Shown here one piece after another: positions 41,413-50,339 of a stretch of 64,000 bases of DNA. The notes below the pieces were generated by a model. That model worked only from the letters and a program-made list of their open reading frames with translations, was not told where the DNA came from and ran no database searches. This stretch comes from Microbacterium sp. EST19A (lineage in GTDB: Bacteria > Actinomycetota > Actinomycetes > Actinomycetales > Microbacteriaceae): contig NZ_JAHXYZ010000001.1 in NCBI RefSeq assembly GCF_019969685.1, forward strand, positions 372,001 to 436,000. The letters run 5' to 3'. A program made the translations under genes and the position numbers. Every line of letters begins with the position of its first letter. Within the stretch, counting starts at the first letter, position 1.

Positions 41413-42402
41413 ATGCCGGACGCAGGCAAGGTCACGATCTACACGGTCGCCGAGCGCGCGGGCGTGAGCATCTCGACGGTCTCCCTCGTCATCAACGCGC
41501 CGCACCGCGTGAGCGAGCAGACGCGTGCCCGGGTCATCGCCGCCGCCGGCGCGCTCGGCTACCGGGCCGGATCCTCGGCCGGACGCACCGCGGGAGGCAC
41601 TCGCATCGCGGTCGCCGCCCCGTTCAGCACGTACTCCACCTACTTCCGCCGCTTCTCCGGGATGCTGGTGCGCGCACGGGAGACGGCGATCGAGCTGACC
41701 GCGCACGATCTCGAATCCGCCGCGAGCGTGGACGCCCCGTTGCTGGACGCCCTTCCGGTGCGCCGCGGGATCGAGGGACTGATCGTGATGGGCGTGCCGC
41801 TCGGCACCGCGGCCATGCGGGCGAGCCGCGAGGCCGCGCTCCCCCTCGTGCTCATCGATGTGCGCCGCGCCCGACCGGTCGGCGACGATGCTCCCGTCGT
41901 GCTGCTCGACGACGAAGCCGGAGGACGGATGGTCGGCGAGCACCTGCGGGAACGCGGGCACCGCCGCGTCGTCTATCTGGGCGAGCCTCAGCTCTCCGAG
42001 GACTACATCTCCGCGGGGATGCTGCGCATGAAGGGCCTCTCCGAGTACGTGACGATCGACCAGGTCCGCTCTCCGCTCGACACCGACCCGACGCCTGCAC
42101 TGCTGCGCGCGCTCTCGGGCCCCGACGCGCCGACCGCGGTGATGGCGAACCACGACGAGCTGGCATCCCGTGCCTGGCGCGGACTGCGCGAGGCCGGACT
42201 CTCGGTGCCCGACGACGTCGCGATCGTGGGCTTCGACGACGGCCCGCTCGCCGACGGGCTGGGCCTCACGACGGTGCGTCAGCCCTTCGAGGAATCAGGA
42301 CGCGTCGCGCTCGACCTGCTGCTCGGGATCGCCGCGGGCAACGCCGGCCCCGTGCGTCGGGTCGACCTCATGCCGTCGCTCGTCGTGCGCGCGAGCACGT
42401 AG
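41413..42402 (+). CDS. LacI-family transcriptional regulator
   Basis: 329 aa. N-terminal LacI helix-turn-helix TIYTVAERAGVSISTVS with hinge HRVSEQTRARV, then a periplasmic-binding-like effector domain ending in VAIVGFDDGPLADGLGLTTVRQPFEESG. ATG 41413 was chosen because AAGGAGG (41397-41403) lies ahead; an upstream in-frame ATG at 41380 lacks this. Divergent to the esterase-MFS operon, which it probably represses until an inducer sugar binds. Confidence 0.9.
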   Translation: MPDAGKVTIYTVAERAGVSISTVSLVINAPHRVSEQTRARVIAAAGALGYRAGSSAGRTAGGTRIAVAAPFSTYSTYFRRFSGMLVRARETAIELTAHDLESAASVDAPLLDALPVRRGIEGLIVMGVPLGTAAMRASREAALPLVLIDVRRARPVGDDAPVVLLDDEAGGRMVGEHLRERGHRRVVYLGEPQLSEDYISAGMLRMKGLSEYVTIDQVRSPLDTDPTPALLRALSGPDAPTAVMANHDELASRAWRGLREAGLSVPDDVAIVGFDDGPLADGLGLTTVRQPFEESGRVALDLLLGIAAGNAGPVRRVDLMPSLVVRAST

Positions 42403-42414
42403 AGGCCGCACCCG

Positions 42415-42555
42415 TCACGAGGGTTCGGTCGCGCGGATCAGACCGCATTCGACGCACGACCACACGACGAGGAACCGTTCGTCGTCGAGGATCTCGAACG
42501 TGAGGGCATCGCCGCAGGTCGGACAGACCCGGGGATCGACGGCGCTCGCGCTCAT
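42415..42555 (-). CDS. small zinc-ribbon protein
   Basis: 46 aa. Two CxxC pairs, CPTC (residues 11-14) and CVEC (34-37), flank a strand-rich middle (LTFEILDDERFLVVWS), which is a minimal zinc ribbon. Function unknown; such proteins usually bind nucleic acid or assist a partner. TAGGCT lies exactly six bases before the ATG, so it is probably leaderless. It is convergent with the lacI-type gene. Confidence 0.7.
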   Translation of the reverse strand: MSASAVDPRVCPTCGDALTFEILDDERFLVVWSCVECGLIRATEPS

Positions 42556-42561
42556 GCATCC

Positions 42562-42567
42562 AGCCTA
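42562..42567 (-). promoter_or_regulatory. -10 box of the zinc-ribbon gene (leaderless)
   Basis: On the minus strand TAGGCT is followed by GGATGC and the ATG at 42555. Confidence 0.55.
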
Positions 42568-42649
42568 CGAGCGGCCGGAGGGTGCGGGGCCGAGTCCTGC
42601 GTACCGGACGCCGCGGGCAGAACTTCGCCCGCGGTCGCGGCGAAGACGC

Positions 42650-43018
42650 TCAGCCGCAGAACGCCGAAGCAGACTCCTTCAGCTGCTCGATCGCCTCGAC
42701 CGTCTCCGGGGCCTGCAGGTCGGTCACCTCGCCGAGCTGCTGCGCACCGGAGCGGATCACATCGCCGATCTGTCCGTCGACGTCGTCGGCGAGACCGTTC
42801 AGCGTCACCACGAGGTCATCGCGGGCCGCGTCGAGCTGTTCCTCGGTCGCGCCGCCCTGGTCGATCACCGACTGGTACTGCGCGTAGGCATCGTCGATCG
42901 TGGTGCAGGTCTCCTCCACCGGCACTCCGACGACGTCTCCGGCGATCTGCGTGACCTGCGAGCACCCCGCGAGGAGGCCGGCGACGAGCAGGAGGGGAAG
43001 GACGACGATGCGGCGCAT
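42650..43018 (-). CDS. small lipoprotein, function unknown
   Basis: 122 aa. Signal peptide with lipobox LAGC near residue 19. The mature part is helical and acidic (DDAYAQYQSVIDQGGATEEQLDAARDDL), with two Cys besides the lipid-modified one (ETCTTIDD and SAFCG at the end), possibly a disulfide. No known family. TACCCT six bases before the ATG indicates leaderless transcription. Stands alone before the galactosidase operon. Confidence 0.72.
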   Translation of the reverse strand: MRRIVVLPLLLVAGLLAGCSQVTQIAGDVVGVPVEETCTTIDDAYAQYQSVIDQGGATEEQLDAARDDLVVTLNGLADDVDGQIGDVIRSGAQQLGEVTDLQAPETVEAIEQLKESASAFCG

Positions 43019-43024
43019 GCTCCG

Positions 43025-43030
43025 AGGGTA
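43025..43030 (-). promoter_or_regulatory. -10 box of the small lipoprotein gene (leaderless)
   Basis: On the minus strand TACCCT is followed by CGGAGC and the ATG at 43018. Confidence 0.5.
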
Positions 43031-43093
43031 GCCGGGTCACCATCCGGCGACCTGAGAGCGCGGGATGCTGTCGCGCATGCTCAGCGACGTGGA

Positions 43094-44848
43094 CTAGTCC
43101 TCGACCGGGCCGTATTCCGGGCCGCTGACCAGACGAGCCGTGTCGGGCGCGCGCGTCTCGAGTTCGAGGACCGTCAGTTCGTTCGCCCCTCTGCGAGTCG
43201 CACCTTCGGGAACGAACAGAGTCTGCTGCGGACCGCGCCGCCAGTAGCGCCCGAGGAGGAATCCGTTGATCCAGACGAGGCCCTTGCCCCAGTCACCGGT
43301 CTCCAAGAAGAGGCCAGAGGGTCTGCTGAGGCGGAAGACGCCTCGCGCGGTCGAGCCGCCCGGCCACAGCGACGAGTCCGTCCCGGAGCTCGGCGTGCGG
43401 ACGATCTCCGGAATCGCGTCGAGTCGCAGGGGCGCCACGCTCCACTCGGTGACGGGCCTGCCATCCACCGTGATCGGCCCGATCAGCCCCTTCTCCTCGC
43501 CGATCAGCGGCCCGTAGTTGACCCGCCCCTGATCCTCGACGAAGAGCTCGAGCTCGCCGCGGCCCGCGGGCAGCACAAGCGCCCGCTCGTGCGCATCGCG
43601 GGCGAGCGTGCCCACATATCGACCGTCGAGTCGCACCCAGGCGCGGTCGCGCACCTCCCCCACCTCGAGGAGCACGGGCGACGGGCCTGCGTCGAGGTGC
43701 GCGCGATAGACGCCGTAGCCTCGCGCGTGCCCGATGACGTCGAAGGCGAGGGGATGCTCGGAGTACGTCGGCTCCGCGAAGACCTCGCTCGACAGCAGGC
43801 TCCGCTGCGCGAGATCCACCTCGAGCGTCGGAGCATCCGCCGGGTCCGCCGGCTGCTCTTCGGGAACGGGTGCGTACTTGGCGATCACGTCGCGGAACGC
43901 CCAGTACTTCGCGGTCGGACGCCCCGCTTCGTCGAGCGGTGCGTCGTAGTCGTACGACGTGGCGATGGGAACGTAACGGCCCTTGTGGTTGGCGCCGTTC
44001 GTGAGTCCGAAGTTGGTCCCACCGTGGAACATGTAGATGTTGACCGATGCCCCGGCGGCAAGGAGGGCGTCGAGCTCGGCGGCTGACTTCTCTGCCGACG
44101 TCGTGTGGTGACGGGTGCCCCAGCTGTCGAACCAGCCATCCCAGAATTCCGCGCACAGCAGAGGTCCGCTCGGCTGATGCCGACGGAGCGTCGCGAGCCG
44201 CACGGCGGCGTCGGACCCGAACGATCCGGTCCTGTGCAGCTCGGGGATGCCGCCGGCCGCCAGCATCTCGTCGGTGGGCTGGTCGATCGAGGTGAGGGGA
44301 ACGGTGATGCCGACCTGCCTGGTCAACTCGGTGAGGCGTCTCAGGTACGCGTGGTCGTCGCCGTACGCTCCGTATTCGTTCTCGACCTGCACGAGGATGA
44401 TCGGCCCGCCGCGGTGGATCTGACGCGGCACGAGCACCGGAGCAAGCTGCTCGAGGTACTCCCGAACGGCGTCGAGGTAAGCGGTGTTCGTGCGGCGCAG
44501 TTCGACATCGGGGGCTCCCGTCAGCCAGGCGGGGAGGCCTCCGTTGTCGAATTCTGCGCAGATGTAGGGCCCGGGGCGTACGATCGCGTGCATCCCCTCG
44601 GCTGCGACCGTGTCGAGGAATCGGCCGAGATCGAGCCGGCCGGACAGGTCGAACCGACCGCGCCGGGGCGCGTGCTCATTCCACGCGACGTACGTCTCGA
44701 TGGTGTTCAGCCCCATGAGTCGAGCCGCGCGGATCCGAGCTGCCCAGTCATCCGGGTGCACCCGGAAGTAGTGCACGGCTCCGGACAGCACCCGGTGGGG
44801 GCGCCCGTCCAGGAGGAAGTCGTTCTCGCCGATGGTGAAAGTGCGCAT
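43094..44848 (-). CDS. GH35 beta-galactosidase
   Basis: 584 aa from ATG 44848, which has GAGGAG ahead; ATG 44896, overlapping the upstream stop (TGATG), is an alternative adding 16 residues. GH35 hallmarks: LLDGRPHRVLSGAVHYFRVHP, GLNTIETYVAWNEH, GPYICAEFDNGGLPAWL, acid/base Glu in LVQVENEYGAYG, nucleophile Glu in LLCAEFWDGWFDSWG, and FHGGTNFGLTNGA. The C-terminal part contains two jelly-roll domains with LVWINGFLLGRYW. No signal peptide, so it is intracellular. Works with the GH42 enzyme encoded upstream. Confidence 0.9.
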   Translation of the reverse strand: MRTFTIGENDFLLDGRPHRVLSGAVHYFRVHPDDWAARIRAARLMGLNTIETYVAWNEHAPRRGRFDLSGRLDLGRFLDTVAAEGMHAIVRPGPYICAEFDNGGLPAWLTGAPDVELRRTNTAYLDAVREYLEQLAPVLVPRQIHRGGPIILVQVENEYGAYGDDHAYLRRLTELTRQVGITVPLTSIDQPTDEMLAAGGIPELHRTGSFGSDAAVRLATLRRHQPSGPLLCAEFWDGWFDSWGTRHHTTSAEKSAAELDALLAAGASVNIYMFHGGTNFGLTNGANHKGRYVPIATSYDYDAPLDEAGRPTAKYWAFRDVIAKYAPVPEEQPADPADAPTLEVDLAQRSLLSSEVFAEPTYSEHPLAFDVIGHARGYGVYRAHLDAGPSPVLLEVGEVRDRAWVRLDGRYVGTLARDAHERALVLPAGRGELELFVEDQGRVNYGPLIGEEKGLIGPITVDGRPVTEWSVAPLRLDAIPEIVRTPSSGTDSSLWPGGSTARGVFRLSRPSGLFLETGDWGKGLVWINGFLLGRYWRRGPQQTLFVPEGATRRGANELTVLELETRAPDTARLVSGPEYGPVED

Positions 44849-44895
44849 CGCCGGCTCCTCGTCGGTGCGGATGTCGTGATCGTTCGGCAGGGACA

Positions 44896-46944
44896 TCAGG
44901 CTGTCGACGCTTGCAGGAGGTCGGCCGACCGGGCACGGTCGTCGTCTGCGCCGGGCTCGTCCGAACTGCTCGGGTGCAGCACAGCCACGTCGAACGGCGC
45001 CAGCTCCACCACGTTCGTGGCGGCACCGGTCAGGGCATCACGGCCGGGCAGCGAAAGACGCACGGGCGTGATGCGGTGATTGATCGCGAAGACCAGATCA
45101 CCGCGACGCACGATCTCCACGCCGGGAGGGGCATTCGTCGACGAGACACCGGCTTCTGCGGCGACGATCCGCAGAAGATCGGCACACCCCGGGCGCTCCA
45201 GCTCCGCACTGACGTACCAACCGATCCCCCTCCCGTGCGGATGCCGGGTAATGGCGGGACTGCCCTCGAGATCTCCCGGGCCATAACGCGCGACAGCGGA
45301 CGCGCCCGTCGTGCGCACGATCTCCGCCCACACGCCGACCGGTCCGGCGACCTCCCCGACCACTTCGACGGAGAGACCGAGGCGGGCTCGGATCTCGGGC
45401 TGGTCGACGGGCGGGCGCGGGCTGACCTCGTCGATCTCGATTCCGAAGGTCTCGGTGAGCGATCCGAGAGGTCCGCCCGACATGAGCCCGGCTGCCGGAT
45501 CGAGGACGCCGGTCAGGTACGTGGCGACGAGGTGCCCGCCCTCTCGCACGTACCGATCCAGGTTGTGCATCGCATCGTCGGAGAGCACGGTCGTCGATAC
45601 CGCGAGCACTGCCCTGTACCCGGACAGGTCATCGGTCGGACGTGCGAAGTCGACGAGCACGCCGAGCTCGTGCAGCGCCGAGTACCACTCTGTGACGGCG
45701 GCGAGATAGTCGGTGCGTGCCGGCATCGCCTTCTGCTCCACGGCCCACCACGACTCCCAGTCGAACAGGATCGCGACCTGCGCCGGTTCGACAGGGGTGC
45801 CGGCGATGCCCTCCAGCGCGCCGAGTTCGTGACCGAGCTGCGTGACCTCGCGCCAGATCCGGCTGCCAGTGCCGGCACTGGGCAGCATCGCGGAGTGGAA
45901 CTTCTCCGCGCCACGAGCGGCCTGCCGCCATTGGAAGAACATGATGCCGTCGGCTCCGCGCGCGATCGCCTGATACGACAGGGCACGCATCTGGCCGGGC
46001 CGCTTGGCGCCGTTGATCGGACGCCAGTTGACCGCGCTCGTCGACTGCTCCATCAGCAGCCATGGCTTGCCTCCGGCGAGCGAGCGCAGGAGATCGCGCC
46101 TCATCGCCCCGTATATGTGCCCCTCGGGGTCGAGCGGGTCGGGATAGCAGTCGTCGCTGACGAAGTCGACCTCCTGCGCCCATTTCCAGTAGTCGGCCGG
46201 CTTGAAGGGGCCCATGAAGTTCGTGGTGATCGGAATCGCCGGATTGGCCGCCCGCAGGATCGCCGCCTCTGCACGATAGGCCGCGATCAGCGCGTCTGAA
46301 CCGAATCGCTCGTAGTCGAGTGCCTGCGCCGGGTTCGGAAAGGTCGGGGTGTCCCGTGCCGGCTGGACCTCCTCGAACGAGCCGTACTGCTGCGACCAGA
46401 AGGCCGTGCCCCACGCGTCGTTCAGCCGCTCCAGCGTGCCGTACCGCGCCCGGAGCCACGTGCGGAAGGCGGCTGCCGATTCGGCGCCGTAGTCCCGCGG
46501 CACCTCGTTGCCGAATTCGTTCCCCACGTGCCAGGCCACCAGCGCGGGGTGATGCGCGTACCGCTCCGCCAGCTTCCCTACGAGCCGGTCCGCGTAGTAC
46601 CGGAACGTCGGAGACCCGGGATTGTGGTGTGCACGGCTGCCGATCGACCACCGGCGTCCGGATGCTTCCACCGCCAGCACGTCGGGATGCGCTGCCGTGA
46701 GCCACGGCGGCGGCGATGCGGTCGCCGTCGCCAGATCGACGCCGATTCCGGCCTCGTGCAGCCCGTCGATCACGTCGTCCAGCCACGCGAAATCGAACGC
46801 TCCGTCCGCCGGCTCGAGCTTCGCCCAGGCGAACACGCCGACCGTTGCCACGGTGACGCCGGCGCGCTGCATGAGGGCGATGTCCTCCGCCCACACCTCG
46901 CGTGGCCACTGCTCAGGGTTGTAGTCCCCGCCATACCAGAGCAT
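44896..46944 (-). CDS. GH42 beta-galactosidase
   Basis: 682 aa, full length. Opens with WYGGDYNPEQWP; acid/base Glu in WHVGNEFGNEVPRDYG, nucleophile Glu in LLMEQSTSAVNWRP, followed by the trimerisation domain and a C-terminal beta domain. No signal peptide. Hydrolyses beta-galactosides, often short oligosaccharides from plant pectin or milk. First gene of the operon; it faces a divergent FAD oxidoreductase across a TGCAAATTCTTTGCA operator. Related GH42 enzymes can also act on alpha-L-arabinopyranosides. Confidence 0.9.
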   Translation of the reverse strand: MLWYGGDYNPEQWPREVWAEDIALMQRAGVTVATVGVFAWAKLEPADGAFDFAWLDDVIDGLHEAGIGVDLATATASPPPWLTAAHPDVLAVEASGRRWSIGSRAHHNPGSPTFRYYADRLVGKLAERYAHHPALVAWHVGNEFGNEVPRDYGAESAAAFRTWLRARYGTLERLNDAWGTAFWSQQYGSFEEVQPARDTPTFPNPAQALDYERFGSDALIAAYRAEAAILRAANPAIPITTNFMGPFKPADYWKWAQEVDFVSDDCYPDPLDPEGHIYGAMRRDLLRSLAGGKPWLLMEQSTSAVNWRPINGAKRPGQMRALSYQAIARGADGIMFFQWRQAARGAEKFHSAMLPSAGTGSRIWREVTQLGHELGALEGIAGTPVEPAQVAILFDWESWWAVEQKAMPARTDYLAAVTEWYSALHELGVLVDFARPTDDLSGYRAVLAVSTTVLSDDAMHNLDRYVREGGHLVATYLTGVLDPAAGLMSGGPLGSLTETFGIEIDEVSPRPPVDQPEIRARLGLSVEVVGEVAGPVGVWAEIVRTTGASAVARYGPGDLEGSPAITRHPHGRGIGWYVSAELERPGCADLLRIVAAEAGVSSTNAPPGVEIVRRGDLVFAINHRITPVRLSLPGRDALTGAATNVVELAPFDVAVLHPSSSDEPGADDDRARSADLLQASTA

Positions 46945-46956
46945 CCGTCTCTCCTC

Positions 46957-46971
46957 TGCAAATTCTTTGCA
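46957..46971. promoter_or_regulatory. candidate operator between galactosidases and FAD oxidoreductase
   Basis: TGCAAATTCTTTGCA has perfect 6-bp arms around a 3-bp centre and lies 13 bases upstream of the GH42 start. It resembles but differs from the GAAATTTC-type sites of the 22-38 kb cluster. The RpiR regulator at 49311-50213 is the likely binder. Confidence 0.55.
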
Positions 46972-47038
46972 CGTTCTGATCCACTACAGTACAGTTACGA
47001 TATTGTTTTGCGCCACTGCGACGCCGAGGAGATCTGAG

Positions 47039-49300
47039 ATGCAACACCTGCCGGTACACGCCGACGTGACCGTGATCGGGGGCGGACTGGCCGGGACGGC
47101 AGCGGCGATCGGTGCGGCGCGAGAAGGCGCGACCGTCGCGCTGATCAACAACCGCCCGGTGCTCGGTGGCAACGCGAGCAGCGAGATCCGGGTGTGGGTG
47201 TGCGGCGCGACCGCGCACGGGGCGCAGAAGTTCGCCCGCGAGACCGGGGTGATGGGCGAACTGTTCCGGGAGAACCAGTACCGGAACCCCGAAGGAAATC
47301 CGTTCCTCTGGGATCAGGTCGTCCTCGATGCCGTGCGCGCGGAACCCAACATCCGCCTCTTCCTCAACACCGACGTCCGGTCGGTCGACGCCGACGGCGA
47401 TGCCGATGAGCGCAGCATCCGCTCGGTCACCGCCTGGCAGATGGACACCGAACGGGTGCTGACCTTCACCTCCTCGCACTTCATCGACGCCACCGGCGAC
47501 GGATTGGTGGGGCATCTGGCGGGCGCTCACTACCGGATGGGTCGCGAGCCGCACTCCGAGTTCGGGGAGCCCTGGGCTCCCGAGGTCCCCGACGACGACA
47601 TGCTCGGAAGCACGATGTTCTTCTACACGAAGGATGCCGGTGAGCCCGTGCGCTTCGTCCCGCCCTCGATCACGAAGGACATCTCGGCGACATCGATCGT
47701 GCGAAACCGTCCGATCAGCACGACCGCGAACGGCTGCGACTACTGGTGGATCGAATACGGCGGCGAGCTGGATTCGGTGCAGGATGCCGAGCACATCCGC
47801 GATGAGCTGTGGGGGGTCGTCTACGGCGTCTGGGACCACATCAAGAATTCGGGCGAGTTCGACGCGGAGACCCTCACTCTCGAGTGGGTGGGATCCGTTC
47901 CCGGAAAGCGCGAATACCGCCGGTTCGAAGGCGATGTCATGCTGACGCAGCACGACATCATGGCCCAGACGCGGTTCCCCGACTCGGTCGGCTTCGGCGG
48001 ATGGAGCATCGATCTGCACCCGTCAGGGGGCATGTACTCCGACGACAAGGGCTCCGAGCACCTGTTCACCGCCGGGATCTACCACATCCCGTTCCGCAGC
48101 CTGTACTCGCGCAACGTGTCGAACATGCTGATCGCGGGCCGCGATATCTCGGCGAGCCACGTCGCCTTCGGAACCACACGCGTCATGGCGACCTGTGCCG
48201 TCACCGGAGAGGCAGCAGGCGTCGCCGCCGCGATCTGCGCCCGCGAGAGCATCACTCCCCGCACCCTCGCCGACGAACGGATCGGGATGCTGCAGCAGAC
48301 CCTGCTGCGCCACGACTCCTCCATGCTGGGCATCGAATGGAGCGATCCCGCCGACCTCGCACTCCAGGCCACCGCGACCGCGTCGTCCACCCTCGAGCAC
48401 CTCACGACGGATCGGGACCACGACATCCTGGACCGTCGGACCTTCCCGTTCCACGATCGCGACCTCGCGATCCTGTTCCCCGTGCAGCCGTCGTTCGACG
48501 GCGTCGATCTGCTGCTGCATCTCTCCGGATCGACGGAGCTCGAGGCCGAGCTGTGGTCGACGGGCGGCGGTGAGAACCACATTCCGGTGCACCGCCTGGA
48601 TGCCGCTCGGCTCACCGTCGACGCGGGCGAGCACTGGGCATCGCTCCCGTTCTCGCACGAGGCACCCGACGGCGCCAACGTCGTGGTGGTCCTGCGCCGC
48701 AACGCGCACGCGAGCCTCGTGTACGAGGACAGGCCGGCGCCGTACGGCATCCTCGGTCTCGTGAGTCGCACGCCCCGGACCTCGAGCGCGCAGGCGCAGA
48801 GCAACGCGTGGTCGGCGGAGGAACTCCGTCGTCGCGCGCCGATCATGCGCGTGCACGGCGCGACCGAGGCCCTCTCGCCGGCGCAGGCGATCGGCGGCCT
48901 GCAGCGACCGTACGACGGACCGCGTCTGTGGTCCTCCGATCGGCTGCGCATCGATCCGACACCGTGGCTGGCCCTGGACTGGCCGCAGCCGGTCGAGATC
49001 GCGAAGATCGACATCGTGTTCAACGACGACGTCGACATCGACCTGGTGAACCTCCACCATCACCGCACGCCGTGGCCGGTGATCCCGGAGCTCGTCCGCG
49101 ACTATCGGCTCGAGGCGCTCTCCGACGGCGAATGGATGCCGGTCGCCTCCGTCGTGGAGAACCGGGAACGTCACCGGAGCCACCTGCTCGAGGCCCCCGT
49201 CACGACGACCGGCATCCGCCTCGTCGTGGGGGCGACCAACGGATCGGAGTGGGCCAGCGTGGTCTCTCTGCGCGCTTTCGGTTCGGACCGGGCGCGATGA
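47039..49300 (+). CDS. FAD-dependent oxidoreductase (FAD_oxidored, PF12831-type) with C-terminal beta domain
   Basis: 753 aa. FAD-binding loop VIGGGLAGTAAAIGAAREG near the start, NASSEIRVWVCGATAHG, the second nucleotide motif FIDATGDGLVGHLAGAHY, and the C-terminal flavin loop NMLIAGRDISASHVAFGTTRVMATCAVTGEA. After about residue 450 comes a beta-rich domain of the discoidin type ending VVSLRAFGSD. Such proteins are often encoded with glycoside hydrolases, and their substrates are poorly known. GAGGAG precedes ATG 47039. Faces the galactosidase operon. Confidence 0.82.
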   Translation: MQHLPVHADVTVIGGGLAGTAAAIGAAREGATVALINNRPVLGGNASSEIRVWVCGATAHGAQKFARETGVMGELFRENQYRNPEGNPFLWDQVVLDAVRAEPNIRLFLNTDVRSVDADGDADERSIRSVTAWQMDTERVLTFTSSHFIDATGDGLVGHLAGAHYRMGREPHSEFGEPWAPEVPDDDMLGSTMFFYTKDAGEPVRFVPPSITKDISATSIVRNRPISTTANGCDYWWIEYGGELDSVQDAEHIRDELWGVVYGVWDHIKNSGEFDAETLTLEWVGSVPGKREYRRFEGDVMLTQHDIMAQTRFPDSVGFGGWSIDLHPSGGMYSDDKGSEHLFTAGIYHIPFRSLYSRNVSNMLIAGRDISASHVAFGTTRVMATCAVTGEAAGVAAAICARESITPRTLADERIGMLQQTLLRHDSSMLGIEWSDPADLALQATATASSTLEHLTTDRDHDILDRRTFPFHDRDLAILFPVQPSFDGVDLLLHLSGSTELEAELWSTGGGENHIPVHRLDAARLTVDAGEHWASLPFSHEAPDGANVVVVLRRNAHASLVYEDRPAPYGILGLVSRTPRTSSAQAQSNAWSAEELRRRAPIMRVHGATEALSPAQAIGGLQRPYDGPRLWSSDRLRIDPTPWLALDWPQPVEIAKIDIVFNDDVDIDLVNLHHHRTPWPVIPELVRDYRLEALSDGEWMPVASVVENRERHRSHLLEAPVTTTGIRLVVGATNGSEWASVVSLRAFGSDRAR

Positions 49301-49310
49301 GACGAGTGCC

Positions 49311-50213
49311 CTAGCGGCGCTTCCTCCGCGGCTTCGCAGAGGAGCCGGGAGGCGCCGCGGGGTCATCGGCTTCCAGACGATCGAAGACGAAGTCCGGCAT
49401 GCGCTGCGCCACGAGCGCCCAGAGCGCCGCACAGATCAGCGTGTCGCTCGAGCGGCCGGCGAAGTAGTCCGTCCACGAGGTCACGCCCACGGTGGCGGTG
49501 CCCGTCACGACGGCGATGTCGACCTTCCTGGAGATCGCGGCCTTCGCGTCACCGGTGATCACCGCGGTCGTGGCGCCGTGCGCACGCGCGACGTCGACGA
49601 AGCGCTCGGCGATGACGCTCTCACCTGACCGCGACATCACGAGTGCGAGGTCGCGTTCGCCGAGGCGCCCGGCCCCCACCTGCGCGAAGTACGCACCCTC
49701 GTGGAACCAGATGGGGATGCCGATGCGGAACAGCCGCAGATAGAGCTCGTAAGCGACCGGCGCATCGCCCCACTCGCCGAACAGGTGGACGCGTCCGGCC
49801 GCGACGATCGAGTCGGCGAGCCGCTCGAGCGCCGAGAGATCGACAGCGGCCATCGCGTTGCGGGCCGCCTGGAACTGATTGCCCGCCAGGGTGCTCAGCA
49901 CCTTGTCTGCGGGGTCGTCGGGGAGGATCGCCGAGCCGATGTCACGCTCCCAGCCCGCCTGTGCCCCCCGCCCGTTCTCGAGTGCGATCGCTGCGCGCAG
50001 GGCCGGGAATCCGGTGAACCCCAGCGACGCGGCGAGCCGGGTGATGGTGGCAGGAGACGTCTCCGCCTCGGCCGCCAGCCAGGTGATGGAGTTCTCGCCT
50101 GCCACGAGCGGATCGCGAAGGATCATCTCGGCGACCCGCAGCTTCGCCCCGGTCAACTTCGGAATCGCGGCGCGCAGCACCTCGAGCGGGCTGATATTCG
50201 TGTCGTCTGCCAC
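49311..50213 (-). CDS. RpiR/MurR-family transcriptional regulator (second)
   Basis: 300 aa. HTH domain (about 1-80) with LAAEAETSPATITRLAASLGFTGFPALR, SIS domain (about 125-255) with VHLFGEWGDAPVAYELYLRLF and LALVMSRSGESVIAERFV. A basic C-terminal tail (KPRRKRR). AGGAGG precedes its GTG start. Lies between the galactosidase unit and the sugar ABC importer, and probably controls both through the TGCAAA..TTTGCA site and sites at the ABC promoter. Confidence 0.88.
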   Translation of the reverse strand: MADDTNISPLEVLRAAIPKLTGAKLRVAEMILRDPLVAGENSITWLAAEAETSPATITRLAASLGFTGFPALRAAIALENGRGAQAGWERDIGSAILPDDPADKVLSTLAGNQFQAARNAMAAVDLSALERLADSIVAAGRVHLFGEWGDAPVAYELYLRLFRIGIPIWFHEGAYFAQVGAGRLGERDLALVMSRSGESVIAERFVDVARAHGATTAVITGDAKAAISRKVDIAVVTGTATVGVTSWTDYFAGRSSDTLICAALWALVAQRMPDFVFDRLEADDPAAPPGSSAKPRRKRR

Positions 50214-50292
50214 CGTTACCTCCTGGTTTCGACGCTGCCGCCGACCGTTCGAACATACCGCCCGGATCCGCCCGCCCCGTACGGCGCGAGTG

Positions 50293-50327
50293 TGCGGCCG
50301 GCCCCCGAACCTCAGGGACCGGCCGCA
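50293..50327 (-). terminator. hairpin terminator after the binding-protein gene
   Basis: TGCGGCCGG (50293-50301) pairs with CCGGCCGCA (50319-50327), with extra C/G pairing in the loop. It lies 13 bases beyond the stop of the sugar-binding protein gene. No T-run follows on the minus strand. Confidence 0.6.
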
Positions 50328-50339
50328 GGAAGGGCAGCG

